Shown here one piece after another: positions 57,707 to 64,000 of a DNA stretch of 64,000 nucleotides. The stretch comes from Pseudorasbora parva (taxonomy: Eukaryota; Chordata; Actinopteri; Cypriniformes; Gobionidae): positions 24,371,426 through 24,435,425 of the forward strand of contig NC_090185.1 of NCBI RefSeq assembly GCF_024679245.1, in the 5' to 3' direction. Made by a program: the position numbers and the translations under genes. Position 1 is the first letter of the stretch. Every line of letters starts with the position of its first letter. The notes beneath the pieces are model-generated. The model was not told where the DNA came from. It saw nothing but the letters and a program-made list of their open reading frames with translations, and searched no databases.

Positions 57707-58579
57707 TTAAGTCGTATTTATCACTGGGAAGCTCAGGGATGCCATAAACATGGCGGAGAAGAGAAGGATTGCTGCTGTGACTGGTATTCTTTATTCGTTT
57801 TTTATACTTCACAACAGCTACATCACGTTGTCTTGTAATTAAAGTAGTGCATATTTACATAATATGGATAATCATTTGAAACATATTGTACAGCGAAAAT
57901 AACCTGTATTTGACCGAAGTTATCTAGATAGCACGGTGAGTGTTGATATTGTCAACGCATGCGCATGGGACACTAAATATCATTTTGGTTTTAGTAAGAT
58001 TTTCCCCAAAATAGGCAAGTATAAACCTGGTGTCCTCCATGATTCGGTTGTTTCTGACAACAAAGCACTTGAATGCGACAAGCTCATATTCACAACTTCA
58101 GAAGTGGGAAGTAGGACATTTTCGCTAGAAAACAAAGGCAGCATTACTCCCAATTTCTTTCAGCAGAGCTGTCAGTCAGTAAATGGAAAAACAAAATAAC
58201 TTGCGTTGCTTATTTGAAAAAGCAACGTAATGCAATACCAGTTACTTGAAAAAGTAATCTGATTACATAATTTGTAATGCATTACCCCCAACCCAGGTGA
58301 TAAGAAGATTATACAAAGGAACTTTTACCTACAAAGACTATGAATGTGAATAGCTGGCACAACAATGCCAGTAGCACCGTCGATATCTATGGGTATAATA
58401 TGCGTCACGTGACTAATAAGTTATTGTTTATTATCTCTATATTGACAGTGCCAAAAACACTTGGTAGAGTGTTTTCAAAAGATGTTTTCATTGGACAAAA
58501 ATGCCATCTCCGTGTGGACAAAAGGCCAAAACAAAGACAAACATGCATATTCTACTTGTCCAGATTAATGTGGATGTAG

Positions 58580-59779
58580 TTTATAGATGCCATTAATTCT
58601 ATCAAAAGTGCCCAGAATACTTTGTTATGCTTGTTGTGCCCTACTTCCACATTTTGTTTAACTTGGACTTTGGGGAAAGGAGATGCCGTAGACGCAAAGC
58701 CCCTTGCGACTTCTCTTCCGAGTAATCAGCCGGTCATTTTCGAGGTATGTTTTTAATAGCAACGGTCTAGATTTATTGTGCTGGTGTTTGGTATGCTTAT
58801 GGGTACTGCTGTGAGTCAAGGCTTCCTGACACTGAACTAAATGGTGAGTTGGCTTGTTTGGAATGTAAAGTTCAGTGGGAACTCAAGGGGTATGTGTTTA
58901 TGAGTGTAGGAAAATGGAAAATCTCTCGGGCCTTCACCTTTCTGCCCCGGCCCATGCCTCCATCCTAACTGCCCCAAGCCCATACCCATACGCCTCCCAC
59001 CCCTTTCGCTCAGACACCAAACATCTGGCTTTTGCTTATACAGTAACTTACCGCATTTTACTAGTTCCCATCAAATAAATGCTTCCTTTTCCATTAGTGG
59101 CACATCCACACCACATCAGAACATAACAGCCTGTTCTCACATCCACGTTCTCATGATCCTTCAGGGATGCAAGAACATCCACTAAAAGTCCTGATCACAG
59201 TTTTCTCAGACACATATCTGCTGATACGAGTGTGAAGAGTATCTTATCTTGGCTTTTCCCATTGTATCTTATCTATTGGCGTTTGGGTCATTTACAGTCC
59301 AGATGTTGCACTCTAAGAATAGTTTTGACATATGTTGTACCTTCTACAGGCCTGTTTTGGCTTGGAGTTAAATACCTTTTTTCTCTATATTTTAAAATGT
59401 AGACTGCTGAGAAGCATGTCCATATTTAAGTTATTTTTTAATGCTTGCCAAAACAAGAAATATTTTACTGTTGATAATTAGCTTGCATGTAGTTAAAATA
59501 TTTCAGTGATGCCATTCTATCACCTTCTTTGTCAAATGCTTTGTCATGTTTTTAATCCAAAAATTATTTAATTGATACATACACTGTAAAAAATGTTGTC
59601 ATTTAACTTAAATTACAAACTGACTAAACAAAATTAGTTGAATCTTGTATAACTTGTATAATTGAAAACTGCTCAACTTATTTTGATGAGTTAAAGCGGA
59701 AAAAAATCATAAATTATCAATCATACAGATAATATTATATGTGGGGTTGGGTAGTTTTTATCAAATGCAAATTGTTGAG

Positions 59780-59782
<3 letters not shown>
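58580..59782. other. Intergenic, no gene seen
   Basis: Unrecognised except for CACTGTAAAAAATGTTGTC at about 59582, a decayed end of the CACTGTAAAAA-type MITE. Confidence 0.3.

Positions 59783-59821
<39 letters not shown>
59783..59821. repeat. (CA)n microsatellite
   Basis: About 19 CA units. Confidence 0.96.
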
Positions 59822-59824
<3 letters not shown>

Positions 59825-59867
59825 GCAATAAGTCAATTTTTTAAATTTCCTCACTTTTTATATTATA

Positions 59868-60298
59868 ACAAAATGGAAGCAGCTGGGAACAACAGTAACT
59901 CAGCCACAAAGTGGGAGGCCATGTTAAATCACAGAGCAGGGTCAGCGCATGTTGAGGTGCACAGCGCGCAGAAGTCTCCAACATTCTACAGAGTCAATAA
60001 CTACAGACCTCCAAACTTCGTGTGGCCTTCAGATTAGCTCAAGAACAGTGTGTAGAGAGCTTCATGGACTGGGTTTCCATGTCTGAGCCGCTACATTGAA
60101 GCCTTAGATCACCAAGTGCAATGCAAAGCTTTGGATGCAGTGGCGTAAAGCACACCGCCACTGGACTCTAGAGCAGTGGAGACATTCTCTGGAGTAACAA
60201 ATCTCGCTTCTCTGTCTGGCAATCGGATGGATGAGTCTGCGTTTGGTGGTTTATAGTACTTACCTGACTCCATTATGGCAAGTGTAAAGTGTGTGTGT

Positions 60299-60332
<34 letters not shown>

Positions 60333-60512
60333 GGGGGGGGGGGTAGTTCCAGTGAATGTAACTCTTAATGCTTCAGCATACCAATACATTGTGGACAATT
60401 TCATGCTCCCAAATTTGTGGGTCAGTGCCTGACCTCACAAATGCACTTCTAAAACAATTGTCAAAAAATCCTATAAACACACTCCTAAACCTTGTGGAAA
60501 GCCTTCCTATAA
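59868..60512 (+). pseudogene. Tc1-like transposase relic with internal deletion
   Basis: The DNA follows a fish Tc1-like transposase in order: GAACAACAGTAACTCAGCCA, ACAGACCTCCAAACTTCGTG, CAGATTAGCTCAAGAACA, GCCACTGGACTCTAGAGCAG, TCTCTGTCTGGCAATCGGAT, CTTAATGCTTCAGCATACCA, and then jumps to CAGTGCCTGACCTCACAAAT and CCTTGTGGAAAGCCTTCC. The jump removes the segment that should hold the second and third catalytic residues. Many stops and frameshifts; dead. It ends in the pentanucleotide repeat. Confidence 0.8.
60289..60343. repeat. (GT)n(G)n tract inside the Tc1-like relic
   Basis: About 40 bases of GT followed by 13 G, located where intact family members have a short GT/G-rich coding segment. 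Confidence 0.93.
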
Positions 60513-60671
60513 TATAATATAATATAATATAATATAATATAATATAATATAATATAATATAATATAATATAATATAATGTAATATGTAATATGTAATGTA
60601 ATGTAATGTAATGTAATGTAATGTAATGTAATATAGTATAACATAATATAATTCATATAATATAATATAAA
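60509..60671. repeat. (ATAAT)n / (GTAAT)n pentanucleotide repeat
   Basis: About 70 bases of ATAAT units, then a GTAAT variant block (about 60590-60630), then degenerate units. The long open frames across it are a by-product of the repeat. Confidence 0.95.
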
Positions 60672-61239
60672 TGTTCTTATAAACAACAAAGCTATACCTT
60701 TTTAATTGGAGGCCTTCATTTTGAACATACTTTCCCAACCATCATAATGATAATGATCATATAATCATAATGACACTATTTGGACATAAAGGTCATTTAT
60801 CATTATATGTGTAATGGGATGTGTTTTACTGGGAGATTTTTTTAACAATGTGAATTTATTTGGCTTGCAAACACTATGTTAAGCACTAAGTAAACTTTTG
60901 CCCTTTGCAGTTGAAAAAAGCCATCATGTAAACAACTCTAACACGTTGAAACTCGGCACTTTTAGGACAACAGTAAGGCTGGGAATGCTTTTCTAATCCA
61001 AACGTTTGAGGGTGGGGATGCGCCTTTTAGATGTGTCCATTTCATGTTAGATGTCGAGTGTAGAAAGATGTTGTCTATTACATCAAACCATCTCTGTCCT
61101 CACATATTGGACAAAGCATTAGTCTTCTCTGGAATTCAAGATATATGTATTTTGGCAGCAAATACTCTACACAAAAGTTATTCTCTGTTTAGTGATAGAA
61201 TGAGACAAGGTCAAAATGAAACTCCCTACAAGGAGTGAT
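60672..61239. other. Intergenic, nothing recognised
   Basis: No gene or repeat supported. Confidence 0.3.
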
Positions 61240-61362
61240 TCTACAGCCAAATCTAATTTTGTTGCAATATTATCCTGTTTGACACTGTGAAGCTACTTTG
61301 ACACAATCATGATTGTAAAAGCGCTATATAAATAAAGTTGATTGATTGATTGATTGATTCTG
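61240..61362 (+). repeat. Retroposon 3' tail ending in (TTGA)n
   Basis: GACACTGTGAAGCTACTTTG, AAAAGCGCTATATAAATAAA and then GTTGATTGATTGATTGATTG match the 3' tail shared by fish LINE/SINE families whose insertions end in a short tetranucleotide repeat. The 5' part is not recognisable. Confidence 0.6.
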
Positions 61363-61621
61363 AATGTGTCTTATTTTGTGTCAACACAGAATCAATTTTT
61401 CTTCTCAAACAGTTCTCTTGAACAGTATGTCTTCAAATAGCCTGAAAACATCTTATGCCCAGTCATCATCGAGTCCTTACTCTTCTTAACACTTTCTCAT
61501 TCTCATTTCCAGCAGTCTGTGAGTTGTCAAAACTAATTGAATTGAAGGAGACATTCCAGGATGTTATTATTCAACTCCCTCCTTCAATCCGACAACTGAA
61601 GTTTTTTTTTCAGAGCTATTA
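61363..61621. other. Intergenic, nothing recognised
   Basis: Short spacer between the retroposon tail and the last Tc1-like element. Confidence 0.3.
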
Positions 61622-63037
61622 TATACTCACTTAGTGCAATTTCTCATTAGTGCAAATAACTAATCAACCAATCACATGGCAGTTGCTTCAATTATATAAT
61701 GCGATATAGTCAGATATTCTTTTAGCTGCCTCCTCAAACTAAAGTGTGTATTCCTGCCTTATAAACGCATTTAATGTCATGATAATTTTCAAAACAATCT
61801 CTCAATGTTCATTAGAGAAGGGAATCAAACGAACACTGTGATTGGCTGTTTGCCACACGTGTCACACTTTCAGGTGCACGCGCTTCAGAGTTAATCGCTT
61901 ACTCTGGATTTGAAACTCAGAGTTTGTTCAGCTCGCTTCATGCAACAGGCCTCTGAACTCCAAACTGAATGTCAGAATGGGAAATAAAGGTGATTTAAGC
62001 AATGTTGAGCTTGGCATGGTTGTTGGTGCCAGATGGGCCGGTCTGAGTATTTCACAATCTGCTCAGTTACTGGGATTTTCACACACAACCATTTCTAGGG
62101 TTTACAAAGAATGGTGTGAAAAGGGAAAAACATCCAGTATGCGGCAGTCCTCTGGGCGAAAATGCCTTGTTGATGCTAGAGGTCAGAGGAGAATGGGCCG
62201 ACTGATTCAAGCTGACAGAAGAGCGACTTTGACTGAAATAACCACTCGTTACAACCGAGGTATGCAGTAAAACATTTGTGAAGCCACAACACACAGAACC
62301 TTGAGACAGATGGGCTACAACAGCAGAAGACCCCACCGGGTACCACTCATCTCCACTACAAATAGGGAAAAGAGGCTACAATTTGCACGAGCTCACCAAA
62401 ATTGGACAGTTGAAGACTGGAAAAATTTTGCCTGGTCTAATGAGTCTCGAGTCAGAATTTGGCGTAAACAGAATGAGAACATGGATCCATCATGCCTTGT
62501 TACCATTGTGCAGGCTGCTGGTGGTGTAATGGTGTGGGGGATGTTTTCTTGGCACACTTTAGGCCCCTTAGTGCCAATTGGGCATTGTTTAAATGCCACG
62601 GCCTACCTGAGCATTGTTTCTGACCATGTCCATCCCTTTATGACCACCATGTACCGATCCTCTGATGGCTACTTCCAGCAGGATAATGCACCATGTCACA
62701 AAGCTTGAATCATTTCAAATTGGTTTCTTGAACATGACAATGAGTTCACTGTACTAAAATGGTAAAACATAAAACAATAATAAAACAGTCACCAGATCTC
62801 AACCCAATAGAGCATCTTTGGGATGTGGTGGAACCGGAGCTTCGTGCCCTGGATGTGTATCCCACAAATCTCCATCAACTGCAAGATGCTATCCTATCAA
62901 TATGGGCCAACATTTCTAAAGAATGATTTCAGTGCCTTGTTGAATCAATGCCACGTAGAATTAAGGCAGTTCTGAAGGCGAAAGGGGGTCAAACACAGTA
63001 TTAGTAAAGTGTTCCTAATAATTCTTTAGGTGAGTAT
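61622..63037 (+). mobile_element. Tc1-like transposon relic, same family as 8765-10699
   Basis: The right end TAATTCTTTAGGTGAGTATA is the family terminus. The left end is reduced to TATACTCACTTA plus CAATTTCTCATTAGTGCA. CAACCAATCACATGGCAGTT is retained, but about 255 bases of unrelated sequence (about 61697-61950) separate it from the start of the transposase. Confidence 0.85.
61977..62997 (+). pseudogene. Tc1-like transposase, broken
   Basis: From ATG 61977 the first 97 codons are intact (MGNKGDLSNVELGMVVGARW...TLTEITTRYNRGMQ), including the HTH (SISQSAQLLGFSHTTISRVY). A stop at 62268 and a frame change follow. The second frame (62301-62708) has WSNESRVRIWRK, where an in-frame loss has removed the FLVRHSDG-type residues seen in the other copy and the first catalytic Asp is Asn. 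YFQQDNAPCHKA remains, then a stop, a short insertion near 62762-62788, and SPDLNPIEHLWDVVE in another frame. Confidence 0.88.
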
Positions 63038-63040
63038 ATG

Positions 63041-64000
63041 TGTATATTTATACATTTATATTTTTTTCATATATATAAAAGCAATGCTTTTCTCATTTAT
63101 CACAATAACAACTTTAAATGATCATTTGACCAAATTGTATGGGCAAATATGTTGTGCGATTCATTTACATGAGAAAGCTGCAATAACATTGTCAAACATG
63201 ATTTCAGTACAGTGTACAGTGTTTTTACAATTTTCAATCAAACCCATGACCAGTTGAGCTTTATGATGTATTCTATGAAATATTTTGTTTAAAAGTTCAG
63301 TAAGTTAATTATGTGAGAGCCACAAAATGCTTAAGGTTTGGTTTACAAGAGTTCAATCTCAATTTAATGAGAAATTCAGAAGTATCTTCAAAAACGTTGA
63401 ACATTCTTAAATGCACTGTATTATCGTTTGTAACATATCCTCTCCTCTCATTTTTATTTCAGCCCAGCAGAAGAATTCAGTGCCACTATTCAAATATACA
63501 GGCAGAAGAGAGGATGAATAGAGGGAGCGACGACATAAAGAGAGGAGATAGAGATCTGCAGAGGTAGCACGTGCCCTGTTGACCTTCTCACTGCATCCAA
63601 TGAAGAACAAGACTGACTAACTATTGAACCAACCGTCCCAAAGCTCCATGGCTCCATGAGTGTGCCTCACCAACCAAAGTGCTAAAAACAACATTTCACG
63701 CTGTATTACCCTCAATAACTTTAAAATCCCGTCACTAGAGAATGCCGCCAGATAGTAAATCCTTATTACCCAAATAAGGGTCCTTTTTCACCCAGTGTTA
63801 CTGCAGTTCAGTGCGCTTTAGCTTCATAAATATGGACATGAGATATTTTTGTAGTGATGATACCAGAATTTTCCATGATTGATATTTCAGGTATATATTT
63901 AATCCTGAATTGCCACAGATAGCCAAGTTATGATAAGAATCATCACTATTAGTACTGCTAATAATGTGTTATAGTCCAAAAACTTAGTACTACACTGTAA
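63041..64000. other. Intergenic to window end
   Basis: No gene supported. TTTTTATTTCAG at about 63452-63463 is a good acceptor-like sequence followed by about 100 bases of purine-rich sequence, but no coding frame follows. The last nine bases (CACTGTAA at 63993) look like the start of another CACTGTAAAAA-type MITE, cut by the window edge. Confidence 0.3.

Larger units (their letters stand above)
54973..58296. mobile_element. hAT-like element nested in the outer element
   Basis: Left end CAGTGTTGGGGAAAGTTACT and right end TGTAATGCATTACCCCCAAC+CCAG are inverted, and TAATGCATTAC occurs near both. The flanks are GTGATGAG (54965-54972) and GTGATAAG (58297-58304), an 8-bp duplication with one mismatch, as expected for hAT. 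It has itself been hit by three MITEs (55042, 56589, 57308). No transposase is recognisable. Confidence 0.72.
54608..58579. mobile_element. Outer DNA element of a four-layer transposon nest
   Basis: Left end CTATGTCCACATTAATGTGG and right end CCAGATTAATGTGGATGTAG are inverted repeats, with further subterminal matches (GTGTTTTCCAAAAG on the left and GAGTGTTTTCAAAAGATG on the right). It is split by the hAT-like insertion at 54973-58296. The remaining own sequence is about 650 bp, non-coding. Confidence 0.7.

Noticed and set aside
60373..60738. Tyr/Leu/Ile-rich ORFs
   Set aside because: They are translations of the pentanucleotide repeat.
63452..63570. Possible exon after a good TTTTTATTTCAG acceptor
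   Set aside because: The following sequence has no recognisable coding frame, no clear donor pairing and no homology I know. Left as intergenic.

Overview
The window looks like nuclear DNA of a teleost fish, most likely a cyprinid. It is AT-rich, has long introns, and carries several generations of Tc1-like, hAT-like, Harbinger-like and TTAA-flanked foldback elements plus long (CA)n and (TA)n tracts. There is no bacterial-style gene packing, no CRISPR array and no RNA gene that I could recognise.

Two real protein-coding genes are visible, in a tail-to-tail arrangement. On the + strand, 2502-37747, are the last six coding exons of an SHB/SHD/SHE/SHF-family SH2 adaptor. The best match is shd; the first exon(s) lie left of the window. 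All five splice junctions join in frame and give 304 C-terminal residues: four YxxP-type tyrosine motifs followed by a C-terminal SH2 domain. On the - strand, 49324-50511, is an intact single-coding-exon sphingosine-1-phosphate receptor, best called s1pr4. It has a 5' UTR intron and a 17-codon upstream ORF. SHD and S1PR4 both lie on human 19p13.3, which fits this neighbourhood.

Layout: 1-1385 Tc1-like relic; 1386-37560 shd exons and introns, the introns packed with transposon relics (second Tc1-like at 3.0-4.4 kb, LINE tail at 5.6 kb, foldback at 6.9-7.7 kb, Tc1-like with a nested Harbinger-like MITE at 8.8-10.7 kb, TTAA-flanked element with a hAT remnant at 10.7-12.35 kb, hAT element with perfect 8-bp TSD at 17.2-18.7 kb, Tc1-like relic at 24.7-25.8 kb, foldback at 27.4-28.2 kb, THAP-encoding foldback at 31.4-32.0 kb); 37748-38540 shd 3' UTR; 38691-40449 a 21-bp minisatellite with a 756-bp higher-order repeat; 40.5-49.3 kb intergenic with three large TTAA-flanked palindromes; 49.3-51.6 kb s1pr4; 52-64 kb intergenic with a four-layer transposon nest (54.6-58.6 kb) and two more Tc1-like relics.

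The main points for a second look are the 756-bp higher-order structure of the minisatellite just past the shd polyadenylation signal and the heat-shock-element-like core in most of its units; a 78-nt symmetric exon in shd whose skipping would recreate the mammalian SHD junction; the group of TTAA-flanked foldback elements, one of which spans 1.7 kb and one of which carries a hAT dimerisation-domain remnant; and a THAP zinc-finger fragment inside another palindrome. I see no wholly new biological system. The novelty is in repeat architecture and transposon nesting.
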